Of a DNA stretch of 64,000 nucleotides, positions 16,922-26,029 are shown in pieces. The notes under the pieces were generated by a model that was given only the letters and a program-made list of their open reading frames with translations, made no database searches and had not been told where the DNA came from. Numbering within the stretch: position 1 is the first letter of the stretch; the number at the start of each line of letters is the position of its first letter. The translations under genes and the position numbers were made by a program. Source of the stretch: Clostridia bacterium (GTDB lineage Bacteria > Bacillota > Clostridia > Christensenellales > Aristaeellaceae); assembly GCA_017532155.1 (NCBI GenBank), contig JAFXJP010000049.1, positions 1-64,000 on the forward strand. Direction: 5' to 3'.

Positions 16922-17761
16922 TTACAGCTGCAGCAGCCGCTGCGCATTTTTGCCTAAAATATTTTCTTTTTCCGCTCCGGTCAACGGCAGGCTGCGGATA
17001 TCCTCCACGCTCTTTTTCTGATCCGTCCAGGGACTGTCTGTGCCAAAAAGCACGCGTTCGCTGCCAAAGGCACGCACCAGGCGGCAGAAGTCCTCCTCAG
17101 ACAGCAGTTTCCTTTCCTCATCGCTGTAGTCATCCGCGTGAAGCGGCGTAATCTCCCCCAGCGAAAAGGCCGTGTCAATCAGCACGCTTTCCTGCGGCAA
17201 AAGCTTTTCAACCGCCCGCCAGTTGCGCCAGCCGCCCATGTGCGCCAGCACCAATTGCACGGGCCCAGCTGCCCGCAGCGCGCGCACGATCATCTCCGGG
17301 CTGCATCGCACTTCGCCCGGAAAGCCAATATCGTCGCCCGCGTGCATGATCACTGTCAGCCCCAGTTCACCTGCGCGCGCCAGAATGCGCACGAAACGCT
17401 GATCATCAATATCCACGCCCTGATATACAGGATGAATTTTGATGCCCTTCAACCCTGCCGCTGCTATGCGCTCCAGCTCCTCCTGCCAGTATTCGCAGTC
17501 CGGATGCATGCAGCCAAAATAAATCAGGCCGTCTTTTCCCGTCAGCTGTATGGACACATCGTTCATCGAGCGCACCTTGATGGGATTAGTCGCCACCGGC
17601 AGCACCACACTGTAATCAATCCCCGCGCGCGGCATGGACTCCTTCAGTCCCTGCACCGTGCCATCGCTGAAGGGCGTAATGCGTCCAGCGTGCTTGAGCT
17701 TATCAATCGCTGCCGCAGCAATTCTATCCGGGAATGTATGCGTGTGCAAATCAATGATCAT
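16922..17761 (-). CDS. amidohydrolase family protein (amidohydrolase-2, TIM barrel)
   Basis: A 279-residue metal-dependent hydrolase. The HxH motif DLHTHTFPDR is at residues 4-13, GLKGIKIHPVYQ holds the barrel-strand Lys/His, IMHAGDD and LAHMGG supply further metal ligands, and FGTDSPW the final Asp. Members act as decarboxylases or hydrolases on small molecules; substrate unknown. Its ATG overlaps the upstream TGA by four bases (ATGA) with SD GGAGGC in that gene, which is why this start was chosen. Last gene of the minus redox operon. Confidence 0.87.
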   Translation of the reverse strand: MIIDLHTHTFPDRIAAAAIDKLKHAGRITPFSDGTVQGLKESMPRAGIDYSVVLPVATNPIKVRSMNDVSIQLTGKDGLIYFGCMHPDCEYWQEELERIAAAGLKGIKIHPVYQGVDIDDQRFVRILARAGELGLTVIMHAGDDIGFPGEVRCSPEMIVRALRAAGPVQLVLAHMGGWRNWRAVEKLLPQESVLIDTAFSLGEITPLHADDYSDEERKLLSEEDFCRLVRAFGSERVLFGTDSPWTDQKKSVEDIRSLPLTGAEKENILGKNAQRLLQL

Positions 17762-19044
17762 GTTGTCGCCTCCGCAAAATCCAGCAGAATTTTCTTCATT
17801 TTCTCCAGCGTCTCCTGCAGCATATCCGCATCCCGCTGCGTATATTCGCCCACCACGCACAAAATGCACTGTCCGTCAAAGCTGGCAGCCGATATCTGCA
17901 TATTGGGCTTTCTTTTGAGCGGCCCGCCAAAAAGTCCTTCCTCCGGCGTTATACCGCCCATTTGCAGCGGCGCACAGGCGATATTGCCCAGGTTGGTTAT
18001 TCCTACCGACATATTGGCATAAACGCGCCCCGCTACCCGCAAAAGCAGACCCAGCGGCAGCGTCCGCGCCGCGCCATGCAGGAGCGGCAATCCCTCCATG
18101 CCAGCCAGCGGCTCTTCCTTAAATCGCTTTGTCTGCGCGCACACCAGCGAAAGCGTATCGTCAAACTGCTCCGGAACGCCGTCGCGCAGCGCCGTGGGCA
18201 TGGAGCCGGCCATATTGCACAGGCCCTCTGATTCTCCCTGCGGGCAGTAGCGGCGCAAATCCATCATACTCATCACGCTGACGGGCTGCTGATGACCTAT
18301 CTCCTCCCGATCTGCCAGCGCCTGATAGCAGGCCGCCAGCAGCGCATCGTTAAAGGTAGCTTTCCTTTCCTTCGCCCGCGCCCTGATGCGCTGCATCTCT
18401 TCGCGCTCAATCCGGCAGCCCACCAGCCGCTTTTCGCCAGCCTCCGCATCCGCAAAGGGATATATTGTCTTCACGCCCGTCATGGGATTTTTCAGCAGCG
18501 ATCTTACTTCATGCGAATGTAGGTGCTCATACATCTGTTCTGCCGCACGGCTGCCGTTTTTCACCTGCAGCGCCTGCGTATGGCCATCCCGCAGCAGCAA
18601 ATTATACGCTTCGCAGATCTTTTCCAGCAAATATTTGCCGTCGCCGCCATCCACGCACAAATGGCTGATGCGCACGGCCAGCGCCGCTTCGCTGCTGCTT
18701 TGCGCCAGCGTGCAGTGCATTTGCGTTTTGCTGTCCGGCGCAATGCCCGCAAGCGCAGCTGTAACCGCCGCATCCGTCGGCTGCTCCGTTTCCAGCGCCG
18801 TAAAATAATCCGCCTGTGCATATTGCGCATTCACGCGCCAGTAGGCCGTGGTATGCCCCGCCACAAAAGAAGCGTGCAGCACATCCACGCTGCTCACCAC
18901 TGCCTGCACAGCACGGGCAAGAATTTCCTCCTCCAGCCGGCCCGGATAGCGCAGCACAAAGCGGATGGTATTGTCATTGAACGCATGGGCCAGGTACTGC
19001 ATTTTTTCTCCCGTCCCGGCCAATTGACAGGATTTCAAAAACAT
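17758..19044 (-). CDS. condensation-domain / acyltransferase-like protein
   Basis: A 428-residue protein resembling stand-alone condensation domains (PapA/alcohol acyltransferase-like, CoA-dependent acyltransferase fold). The active-site motif HxxxDG is present in SHLCVDGGDG near residue 138, with Ser replacing the first His of HHxxxDG. SVMSMMDLRRYCP and SVGITNLGNI in the second half match the family's structural motifs. It may join an acyl group to an alcohol or amine; substrates are unknown. Start 19044 is used because family members have residues before MQYLAHAFND; ATG 19002 with SD GGGAG is an alternative. Confidence 0.7.
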   Translation of the reverse strand: MFLKSCQLAGTGEKMQYLAHAFNDNTIRFVLRYPGRLEEEILARAVQAVVSSVDVLHASFVAGHTTAYWRVNAQYAQADYFTALETEQPTDAAVTAALAGIAPDSKTQMHCTLAQSSSEAALAVRISHLCVDGGDGKYLLEKICEAYNLLLRDGHTQALQVKNGSRAAEQMYEHLHSHEVRSLLKNPMTGVKTIYPFADAEAGEKRLVGCRIEREEMQRIRARAKERKATFNDALLAACYQALADREEIGHQQPVSVMSMMDLRRYCPQGESEGLCNMAGSMPTALRDGVPEQFDDTLSLVCAQTKRFKEEPLAGMEGLPLLHGAARTLPLGLLLRVAGRVYANMSVGITNLGNIACAPLQMGGITPEEGLFGGPLKRKPNMQISAASFDGQCILCVVGEYTQRDADMLQETLEKMKKILLDFAEATT

Positions 19045-19059
19045 CGCATTTCTCTTTCG

Positions 19060-20223
19060 TTAAAAAGCCTTGAATTTCTCCACAGCCTTGCGCACCAGGC
19101 GATACGCCGGCCCCTCCAGTTCCTTTTGTACATTTTTCAGTTCATCGCGAATGGCAATATGCTGCGGGCAGTGCTTTTCGCACAGACCGCAGCCAATGCA
19201 GTTGGACGCCGCGGTAGATGTTTTGCGCAGCGCCGTGCACTTGATATACTCCACCACTGCCCAGAATTTATTCTCGGCATAGCGGCCGTTATAGGCGGCA
19301 AACGCGCCGGGAATATCCACATGCCTTGGGCAGGGCATGCAATAAGCGCAGCCCGTGCAGCCCACCTTCATTTTGGCATTGATGGCCGAAACTACCTTTT
19401 TCAGCATCGCCTCTTCTGCTTCGCCCATCTCGCCGATTTCAACCGTTGAAGCCGTATGAATATTATCCGCTACCATCTCGCTGGAATTCATGCCCGACAG
19501 CACGCAGGTAACTTCTTTTTGATTCCACAGCCAGCGAAAGGCCCACTGCGCCGGCGTATGCTGCACAGGATATTCTGCAAAAATTTTGTGCGCATCAGAA
19601 GGCAGTTTATTCACCAGCTTGCCGCCGCGCAGCGGTTCCATGATCATCACCGGCAAGCCCTTTTTGTGCGCATACTGCAGCCCGCGCCGGCCGGCCTGGG
19701 AGTGCTCATCCAAATAATTATACTGAATCATGCACATATCCCAGTCATACTCGTCAAGCAGGCGGCAGAACATCTCCGTATTTCCGTGATAGGAAAATCC
19801 CACCTGGCGAATCTGACCGTTCTTTTTCTTTTCTTCAAGCCATTCTTCAATGCCCAGTTCCTTCAGCCTTGCAAAGGTATCCACATCCGAAAGCATGTGC
19901 ATCAGATAATAATCAATATAATCCGTCTTCAGGCGCTTTAATTGCTCCTGAAACATCTTTTCCAGTCCTGCCACGCTCTTGATCAGATAATGCGGCAGCT
20001 TGGTGGCAATATGCACCTTTTCGCGCACGTTGTTTTTGTGCAGAATATCGCCCAGCGTGCTTTCGCTGCCGGGATAAATATAGGCCGTATCAAAATAATT
20101 AACGCCCGCCGCAATTGCCGCCATCACCTCGCGCTCTGTCTCTGCCTTATCGCTGGGAAAGCGCATGCAGCCAAAGCCGAGGATTGACAAATCATGACCG
20201 TATTTATCTTTTCTGTAATTCAT
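19060..20223 (-). CDS. aldo/keto reductase with C-terminal 4Fe-4S ferredoxin domain
   Basis: A 387-residue cytoplasmic oxidoreductase. The N-terminal AKR barrel (about 1-270) shows the tetrad regions YFDTAYIYPGSE (Asp, Tyr), ATKLPHYL (Lys) and YYLMHMLSD (His). The C-terminal part carries two cysteine clusters, CTGCAYCMPCPRHVDIPG near 290-308 and CIGCGLCEKHCPQHIAI near 345-361, for Fe-S centres. Electrons could flow between NAD(P)H or a ferredoxin and a carbonyl substrate. Its ATG overlaps the TGA of... the next gene's reading frame order is Fe-S fusion first, then this gene, joined by ATGA at 20220-20223. Confidence 0.92.
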   Translation of the reverse strand: MNYRKDKYGHDLSILGFGCMRFPSDKAETEREVMAAIAAGVNYFDTAYIYPGSESTLGDILHKNNVREKVHIATKLPHYLIKSVAGLEKMFQEQLKRLKTDYIDYYLMHMLSDVDTFARLKELGIEEWLEEKKKNGQIRQVGFSYHGNTEMFCRLLDEYDWDMCMIQYNYLDEHSQAGRRGLQYAHKKGLPVMIMEPLRGGKLVNKLPSDAHKIFAEYPVQHTPAQWAFRWLWNQKEVTCVLSGMNSSEMVADNIHTASTVEIGEMGEAEEAMLKKVVSAINAKMKVGCTGCAYCMPCPRHVDIPGAFAAYNGRYAENKFWAVVEYIKCTALRKTSTAASNCIGCGLCEKHCPQHIAIRDELKNVQKELEGPAYRLVRKAVEKFKAF

Positions 20224-21614
20224 TTTTCTCCCTCCAGGCAGGAAAGCACAATCTCCTCCAGCGCTTCGTACGTCAATGAGCCGATCTGATTATACACAAT
20301 CACGCCGTTTTCATCCAATACCACCGTCTGCGGCAGCATCATGGAGCCGTCAAAGGAGGCAATGACCGATCCATCCGCATCCAGTGCAAAGGGAATCTGA
20401 TAATCATAACCCGCCAGATATGCTTCCACGTCCTCCGTCACCAGTTCGGAGTGAATCGCCACCACCGATACCTCATCCGGATACGCTTTTTGCAGCGCGT
20501 CAAAGTACGGCAATTCCTTCACGCACGGGCCGCACCACGTCGCCCAGAAATTGATCACCTGCACGCGGCCCAGCTGCCCGCCCGATGCATACACGCCGCC
20601 GTCATAGCGCTGCACAGTGAAATCCTGCGCGCGCATGCCTACCTCGCTGCCGACCGCCACATCTATTTTTTCTTCCGCCGGTATATGCGCAGCCGCCAAT
20701 ACGATCACAAGCGCCAGCAGCGCTGCAACCCAGGCAGCGGCACGCTTTTTCTTCGGGGGCTTTTCTTCATTTCCATGCAGGGTGATTTTTCCCGCCTTGA
20801 TGGAAATCGCCTTCGTCGGACATTCCTTCATGCATTCGCCGCATTGGATACACTCATGGTCGCCCACATACCGCACGTCCATCTGACAATTCCGCACGCA
20901 CTTGCCGCAGTGCACACAGGCGCTTTTATCCACCCGCACGCCCACAATTGCCACGCGGGCAAACAGGCCGTAAATTGCGCCCAGCGGGCACAGAAAACGG
21001 CAGAACGCGCGGTACAGAAACATGCACAGCACCAGAATAACGACCAGAATCAGCACTTTATTGGCAAACAGCGCGCCCAGCATGGAAAATAGCCCGGCGT
21101 TATCAGGATGTGCAAGCAGCGCAGCCGCGCCCTGCAGCGTGCCTGCCGGGCAAATATATTTGCAAAATGCCGGCAGCGGATAATCCTTCAGCCCGTACCA
21201 CAGCGGAATCAGCACAACAAACACAATCAGAATGATATATTTGAGATATGACAGCGCCTTTGTTAGGCGGCTCTTTTTTATTTTGGGCACGGGAATTTTG
21301 TGCAAAAGCTCCTGCAAAAGACCAATCGGGCACAAAAATCCGCAGATCGTACGGCCCAGAATAATGCCGAAAAGCAGTAAAATGCCCAGCACATAATGCG
21401 GCGCGCGTTTGCCGCTGGTCGCCAGCGCATTTTGCAAGCTGCCCAGCGGGCAGGCGCCTACCGCGCCGGGACAGGAATAGCAATTCAGCCCCGGCACGCA
21501 CACAGCCTTCATGGGGCCGGTATAGATTTCTCCCTGAATAAAGCCCCTGGCATGGGCATTGTACAGCAGCGCGGCATACAGCTGGATGAGCCGCCGCTGG
21601 CTGGGCAGATGCAC
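20220..21614 (-). CDS. membrane 4Fe-4S protein fused to a TlpA-like thioredoxin domain
   Basis: A 464-residue fusion. The N-terminal NapH/CcoG-like membrane part carries CYSCPGAVGACPLGSLQ, CGFLCPIGLLQELL, CKYICPAGTLQG and CRFLCPLGAIYG between membrane segments. Two ferredoxin clusters follow (CVHCGKCVRNCQ, CIQCGECMKECPTKA), then one membrane segment and an extracytoplasmic TlpA-type domain with NFWATWCGPCVKELP. The layout suggests electron transfer across the membrane to an external thiol-disulfide domain (inference). The start is taken as GTG 21614, one base after the stop of the CxxC microprotein gene; an ATG at 21668 would overlap that gene out of frame. Confidence 0.85.
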   Translation of the reverse strand: MHLPSQRRLIQLYAALLYNAHARGFIQGEIYTGPMKAVCVPGLNCYSCPGAVGACPLGSLQNALATSGKRAPHYVLGILLLFGIILGRTICGFLCPIGLLQELLHKIPVPKIKKSRLTKALSYLKYIILIVFVVLIPLWYGLKDYPLPAFCKYICPAGTLQGAAALLAHPDNAGLFSMLGALFANKVLILVVILVLCMFLYRAFCRFLCPLGAIYGLFARVAIVGVRVDKSACVHCGKCVRNCQMDVRYVGDHECIQCGECMKECPTKAISIKAGKITLHGNEEKPPKKKRAAAWVAALLALVIVLAAAHIPAEEKIDVAVGSEVGMRAQDFTVQRYDGGVYASGGQLGRVQVINFWATWCGPCVKELPYFDALQKAYPDEVSVVAIHSELVTEDVEAYLAGYDYQIPFALDADGSVIASFDGSMMLPQTVVLDENGVIVYNQIGSLTYEALEEIVLSCLEGEK

Positions 21615-21615
21615 T

Positions 21616-21762
21616 TTACCCAAGGCCAATACACTCCGTGCAGATATTGATCGCCTTGACCAGTACATCCCACAGTCCGCCGTTTGCGATCCCCAGCCCG
21701 ATCAGCACAGCAGCCAGTGCAATCATCACGCCGCGCAGGATATTCCTTGAGCGTGATGACAT
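21616..21762 (-). CDS. CD1871A-type CxxC microprotein
   Basis: A 48-residue protein: basic start MSSRSRN, one membrane helix (about residues 10-31), then a C-terminal ICTECIGLG with the CxxC pair. This matches the small CD1871A family of CxxC proteins as I recall it. It heads the minus redox operon and ends one base before the Fe-S/thioredoxin fusion, so it is very likely a partner in the same membrane redox unit. The SD (AAAGGG) is close to the ATG. The long antisense frame covering it is not a gene. Confidence 0.8.
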   Translation of the reverse strand: MSSRSRNILRGVMIALAAVLIGLGIANGGLWDVLVKAINICTECIGLG

Positions 21763-21877
21763 TTCCCTTTCACGATAAGGAGTGTTCTGCTGCGCATCCC
21801 GACAGGTGCGCCGGCAGTTTTTCAGCATTTTCACCAGCAAAATCCTTCCTGCCCTGCAGGGCAAAAAATATGCTTCT

Positions 21878-21906
21878 ATTATATCACGCGCAGCTTTTGT
21901 GCACAA
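21878..21906 (-). promoter_or_regulatory. promoter of the redox operon (21762 to 16922)
   Basis: Read on the minus strand: TTGTGC, 17-nt spacer, TATAAT, about 116 nt upstream of the CxxC microprotein start. Confidence 0.6.
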
Positions 21907-21950
21907 CCCGGCAAGCGCCTGTCTCATGGCTTGCAAGCCCATTTTATCCC

Positions 21951-21980
21951 TTGACAGGTTGTTTTCTATCAAGCTATAAT
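21951..21980 (+). promoter_or_regulatory. promoter of the amidase gene
   Basis: TTGACA (21951-21956), 18-nt spacer, TATAAT (21975-21980), 32 nt before the first possible start codon. Confidence 0.8.
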
Positions 21981-22011
21981 AAAAAATGGTATGTTTTGAT
22001 TTTACGGTGAA

Positions 22012-23349
22012 ATGAGGATGACCCCTTTGAAACGCCTGCTGATACTCCTGGCCATGATGCTCAGCCTTATGATATCTTCCGCGCTGTGTGAAGACAGCGA
22101 CGTAGAGGTGCAGCTTGACGCCCAGCACGTTGCATTTTCCTTTGCCATTGAAGGCGAACAGTACGCTTATGTACAGGTAACCACGGAAAATGACGTCGGC
22201 AAACAGCTGCTTTACAGCGAAAACGGTCAGTTTTCCGGCGCCATGGCGCTGCCCAACTGCTTTGAGCCCTCTCAGCTGACCATTGACGTGATGAAGCTCA
22301 ACGGCCGCCGCGTGTATCGCCATACCGACAAAACCGTAGAGGTTATCAGCACTGACGCCGCCGCACCGCAGGACGAATCCGTCCGTCCCGCCGCCAAAGC
22401 GTATGATGTCAACATCACCATGACCGACGGCGGCTTTGATTATTCCTTCAATGTGCCCGGCCGCGACGAAGTGTTCCTGCGCTGCAAAAGCGCCCAGGAA
22501 ACACACACCTTCCATCTGTATGCCGATAAGGACTACACCTACTCCGGCCATGTGCAGATGCCCTTTACCTTCCCCTACGACACCGTAACCATCACCATCC
22601 TCACCGCCAACAGCAACCATCAGCTGTTCAAGGATACCTACACCGCTCACTATACGCCGCTGCCCGCTGTCAACCAGGCCGCCGCAGGCCGCCTCAAGGG
22701 CGTGGTCGTCTGCATCGATCCCGGTCACCAGGAGCAAACCAAAGAAGAAACCGTGCGTCTGGCGCCCAATTTCAAAAAGACCACCACCACCACCGTGGGC
22801 ATGGCCAAGGGCATGGTAACCAACCGCCGCGAATCCATCGTGGTGCTGGAAATTGGTCTCATGCTGCGCAATGCGCTGCTGAAGGAGGGCGCTACCGTCA
22901 TCATGACGCGCGAAACGCAGGATATCTTCGTCGGCATGCTGGAGCGCGCCGATATTCCCAATAATGCCGGCGCAGATTTTGTGCTGCGGCTGCACTGCAA
23001 CAACCGCGCCGACGAAACCGTGCAGGGCATCGCCATTTATTGCCCGTATCAGTCCTCCTATGCCATGGAAGTAGCAGATGAGGATACCTACCGCGAAATG
23101 GGCAATATCCTGCTCTCTGCCATGCAGGAAACCACCGGCCAGACCAAGGGCAAATGCACGCTGAGCAACAATTATGTAGGCAACAACTGGTCCAAAATGC
23201 CCTCTTTCCTGGTGGAAATGGGCTACATGTCCAACCGCAAAGAGGATCTTCTCATGTCCGCCTCGCCTGTCTACCAGCAAAAGCTGGTGGACGGCATGGT
23301 AGAAGGCATTTACGAACTGTCCATCATGCGCGGACTGATTCAAGAATAA
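22012..23349 (+). CDS. N-acetylmuramoyl-L-alanine amidase (Amidase_3), secreted
   Basis: Cleaves the amide between muramic acid and the stem peptide of peptidoglycan. A signal peptide (KRLLILLAMMLSLMISSALC) is followed by two Ig-like segments (about 25-215), then the zinc amidase domain (about 227-440): DPGHQ, the Glu of NRRESIVVLEIG, LRLHCNN and catalytic LVEMGYMSN are all present. Start is uncertain: SD GAGG (22014-22017) is correctly spaced for a TTG at 22027, whereas ATG 22012 and 22018 overlap it; the outermost start is reported. An unusual lysine/threonine-rich insert (KKTTTTTVGMAKG) follows the first zinc ligand. Confidence 0.92.
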   Translation: MRMTPLKRLLILLAMMLSLMISSALCEDSDVEVQLDAQHVAFSFAIEGEQYAYVQVTTENDVGKQLLYSENGQFSGAMALPNCFEPSQLTIDVMKLNGRRVYRHTDKTVEVISTDAAAPQDESVRPAAKAYDVNITMTDGGFDYSFNVPGRDEVFLRCKSAQETHTFHLYADKDYTYSGHVQMPFTFPYDTVTITILTANSNHQLFKDTYTAHYTPLPAVNQAAAGRLKGVVVCIDPGHQEQTKEETVRLAPNFKKTTTTTVGMAKGMVTNRRESIVVLEIGLMLRNALLKEGATVIMTRETQDIFVGMLERADIPNNAGADFVLRLHCNNRADETVQGIAIYCPYQSSYAMEVADEDTYREMGNILLSAMQETTGQTKGKCTLSNNYVGNNWSKMPSFLVEMGYMSNRKEDLLMSASPVYQQKLVDGMVEGIYELSIMRGLIQE

Positions 23350-23370
23350 ACGATAAGAAAGGCTAATCCC

Positions 23371-24552
23371 GTGTCTGAAATCCAACAAAAACCTTTTTCT
23401 TCGCTGGATATTTCCAGCGAAGTGCTCAAAGCCGTCGATAAGATGGGCTTTAAATTCATGACCCCCGTGCAGGAAGAAACCATTCCTGTGATGATGGACG
23501 GCCATGATATCATTGCGCTGGCGCCCACCGGCACCGGCAAAACCTGCGCCTTCGGCATCCCGATGCTGGAGTACCTGCAGCTCAACGACACCGACATTCA
23601 GGAATTGGTGCTCGCCCCCACGCGTGAATTGGCCGTGCAGATTGCCGATGAGCTCACCGCTTTGGCCCGCTTCATTCCCGGTGCGCGCATCGCAACGCTC
23701 TACGGCGGTCAGCCCATCCCCAAGCAGATCCAGCAGCTCAAGCGCAAGCCGCAGATCGTGGTGGCCACACCCGGCCGTCTCCTGGATATGATGAAGCGCG
23801 GTCTGGCCGACATCCGCCGCATCCACACGATGGTGCTGGACGAGGCCGACGAAATGCTCAAGATGGGCTTTGTCAAGGACGTGACCAAGATCATTGAAGC
23901 AACTCCCAAGGACCGTCAGCTGGTGATGTTCTCCGCCACCACCAATAACGATGTGATGACCATGAGCTGGAAATTCCAGTATGAGCCCGTAGAAATCACC
24001 ATCGCCGCTGTGGACGAAAACAAGCCCAAGATCACCCAGTATGTGATCGAGGCCGACCGCAAAAACAAGGAAGAGCGCCTCGAGTACCTGCTGGACGCCG
24101 ATGAATACCGCCGCGTGATGATCTTTGCCAACACCAAGTCGATGACGCAGCGGCTGTGCGACCATCTGCAAAAGAAGGGCTACGGCGCTCAGTGCATTCA
24201 CGGCGACATTCCCCAGGGCAAGCGCAACCGCACGCTGGAGGACTTCCGCCGCGGAAAATTCCCCTACCTCATCTGCACGGATGTGGCCGCCCGCGGCATT
24301 GACGTGGATGACGTGGAAGCCGTCATCAACTACGACCTGCCGCAGGAAAATGAGTATTACACGCACCGCATCGGCCGCACAGGCCGCGCGCGCCGCCATG
24401 GCGTTGCCATCACGCTGATGAGCTTCCAGGAATCTGTCCGCATGGATGAAATCCTGCGCTATCTGCAGGGAGACAAGCCCGAAAAGCTGGAGTTTGACGA
24501 CATGGGCATCCTGCGTCATCAAAACGGCGAAGCGTTTTTTGACAACATCTGA
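23371..24552 (+). CDS. DEAD-box RNA helicase
   Basis: A 393-residue ATP-dependent RNA helicase core with all motifs: Q-motif region FMTPVQEETIP, motif I APTGTGKT, PTRELA, LDEADEM, FSATT, then DVAARGIDVD and HRIGRTGRA. It has almost no C-terminal extension, so no extra RNA-binding domain, and resembles CshB/RhlE-like minimal helicases. Probable role in ribosome assembly or mRNA turnover. Start is GTG at 23371, 21 nt after the amidase stop, with AGAAAGG upstream. Confidence 0.94.
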   Translation: MSEIQQKPFSSLDISSEVLKAVDKMGFKFMTPVQEETIPVMMDGHDIIALAPTGTGKTCAFGIPMLEYLQLNDTDIQELVLAPTRELAVQIADELTALARFIPGARIATLYGGQPIPKQIQQLKRKPQIVVATPGRLLDMMKRGLADIRRIHTMVLDEADEMLKMGFVKDVTKIIEATPKDRQLVMFSATTNNDVMTMSWKFQYEPVEITIAAVDENKPKITQYVIEADRKNKEERLEYLLDADEYRRVMIFANTKSMTQRLCDHLQKKGYGAQCIHGDIPQGKRNRTLEDFRRGKFPYLICTDVAARGIDVDDVEAVINYDLPQENEYYTHRIGRTGRARRHGVAITLMSFQESVRMDEILRYLQGDKPEKLEFDDMGILRHQNGEAFFDNI

Positions 24553-24557
24553 TATAG

Positions 24558-24584
24558 CGCCGTCCCCGGACGGCGTTTCTCTTT
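24558..24584 (+). terminator. hairpin after the helicase gene
   Basis: CGCCGTCC-CC-GGACGGCG followed by TTTCTCTTT. The interrupted T-tract and a downstream gene whose SD follows at once suggest partial termination. Confidence 0.6.
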
Positions 24585-24599
24585 ATGAGGGAAATCACT

Positions 24600-25982
24600 A
24601 TGAAAAAATCCGACCGTCAACATCTGCTTCTGCACGAAAAAAGCATTTACAAAGCCTTTGCTATCCTGGCTACGCCTGTATTTTTCGCCAACATGCTCAA
24701 GTCCTTCCACGATCTGGTGGATACCTATTTTATCGGCCAGATGGAAAACTCCGTGCAGGCGCAGGCCGGCATATCGATCGCCTGGCCGCTGCTCAATATC
24801 CTTATGTCGCTGGTCACGGGGCTGTGTGTGGCAGGTGTTGCCGTCATCAGCCAGTATAACGGCGCGGGCGAAAAAAAGCGCAGCCGGCAGTTTTCGATGC
24901 TGCTGCTGGAGCTTGCCGCCTTTATGGGCGTCCTCCTGAATGTGCTGGTCTATTTTCTCTCGCCCACCATCCTTACATGGATGGGCGCCAAAGACCAGCC
25001 CGGCGTATATGAGGAAGCGCTCACCTATCTGCGTGTGCGCGCCTTTGAAATGGTTCCTTTCCTGCTGTTTTCCGCCTTCCAGGCCATCCGCCAGGCGCGC
25101 GGCGATACACAAACGCCCGTTACGCTGTCCTTTATCGCAGTGGGCATCAATATCGTGCTGACGGGATACTTTGTGCAATTCTGCGGCATGGGTGTATTGG
25201 GCGCTGCGCTGGCGACCGTCATCGGTCAGGCTGCTATCCTGCCCATCGCCCTGTATCTGCTCTTCAGTCACCGCGGTGATCACATGACGGTGCACGACTT
25301 TTATTTCAACGCCAGCGATATGGCGCATTTGTTCCGCATCGCCGCGCCCTCTGCCGGCAGCCAGGCGCTCAGCTCGCTGGGCTTTCTGGTGCTGCAGTCC
25401 ATCATCCTGAGCTATGGCGCTGTCGTCGCGGCCGCATTCAGCATCGGCAACAAAGTCTCGAACATACTGCTGATGCCCATGATGGCGCTGGGCAGCGTGC
25501 TGGCTGCTTTCATCGGACAGAACGTCGGCGCAGCCAACCCCGACCGCGCGCGCCGCGCCTACCGTGTCAGCCGTAATCTGGCGCTCATCATCTCCATTGT
25601 GGGCGCCGCCGCCATTTATCCCTTCCGCGAAAACATTCTTTCCCTGCTCACCAACAGCGAAGAAACGCTCGCTGTAGCGATGGAATATATTTTCTGGGTG
25701 CTGCTCACCCAGCCGCTGATGGGCATGTTCCAGAATTACATGGGCGTGTTCAACGGCTCGGGCAACACACGCTATTCCTTCATCATGGCCGTCATCCGTC
25801 TGTGGGGCATCCGTCTGCCGCTGATCTATATCTTCAAAACCTTCACCGATATCGGCCGCAACGGCGTGTGGTATGCCATGGTAATCAGCAATTTTATTAT
25901 GATCTTCTTTGGCCTGTACCTGCTTAAAAAAGTCACGTACGAGCCCATCATCCGCGATAAAAAAGTAGCCAAACAAGCCTGA
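24600..25982 (+). CDS. MATE family multidrug/sodium antiporter
   Basis: A 460-residue membrane transporter with twelve predicted helices and internal two-fold similarity. FHDLVDTYFIGQM at the start and GAALATVIGQAA / GSVLAAFIGQNVGAANPDRA are characteristic of the MATE/DinF superfamily, which exports cationic drugs or metabolites in exchange for Na+ or H+. Start 24600 is set by SD GAGGG eight nt upstream; the ATG at 24585 overlaps that SD. Possibly cotranscribed with the helicase through the weak hairpin. Confidence 0.9.
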   Translation: MKKSDRQHLLLHEKSIYKAFAILATPVFFANMLKSFHDLVDTYFIGQMENSVQAQAGISIAWPLLNILMSLVTGLCVAGVAVISQYNGAGEKKRSRQFSMLLLELAAFMGVLLNVLVYFLSPTILTWMGAKDQPGVYEEALTYLRVRAFEMVPFLLFSAFQAIRQARGDTQTPVTLSFIAVGINIVLTGYFVQFCGMGVLGAALATVIGQAAILPIALYLLFSHRGDHMTVHDFYFNASDMAHLFRIAAPSAGSQALSSLGFLVLQSIILSYGAVVAAAFSIGNKVSNILLMPMMALGSVLAAFIGQNVGAANPDRARRAYRVSRNLALIISIVGAAAIYPFRENILSLLTNSEETLAVAMEYIFWVLLTQPLMGMFQNYMGVFNGSGNTRYSFIMAVIRLWGIRLPLIYIFKTFTDIGRNGVWYAMVISNFIMIFFGLYLLKKVTYEPIIRDKKVAKQA

Positions 25983-25994
25983 ATATGGTATAAT
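25966..25994 (+). promoter_or_regulatory. promoter of deoC
   Basis: TAGCCA, 17-nt spacer, TATAAT (25989-25994), overlapping the end of the MATE gene; the start codon is 36 nt downstream. Confidence 0.6.
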
Positions 25995-26029
25995 CCTTAC
26001 AGAAAATTCATTCCGAGGAGGAATTCATT

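Noticed and set aside
21616..24522. 968-codon minus-strand open frame
   Set aside because: It is antisense to the amidase and helicase genes, which have full family motifs. Its composition (His/Gly/Val-rich) is that of a shadow frame. Only its last 49 codons (21762-21616) are a real gene, the CxxC microprotein.
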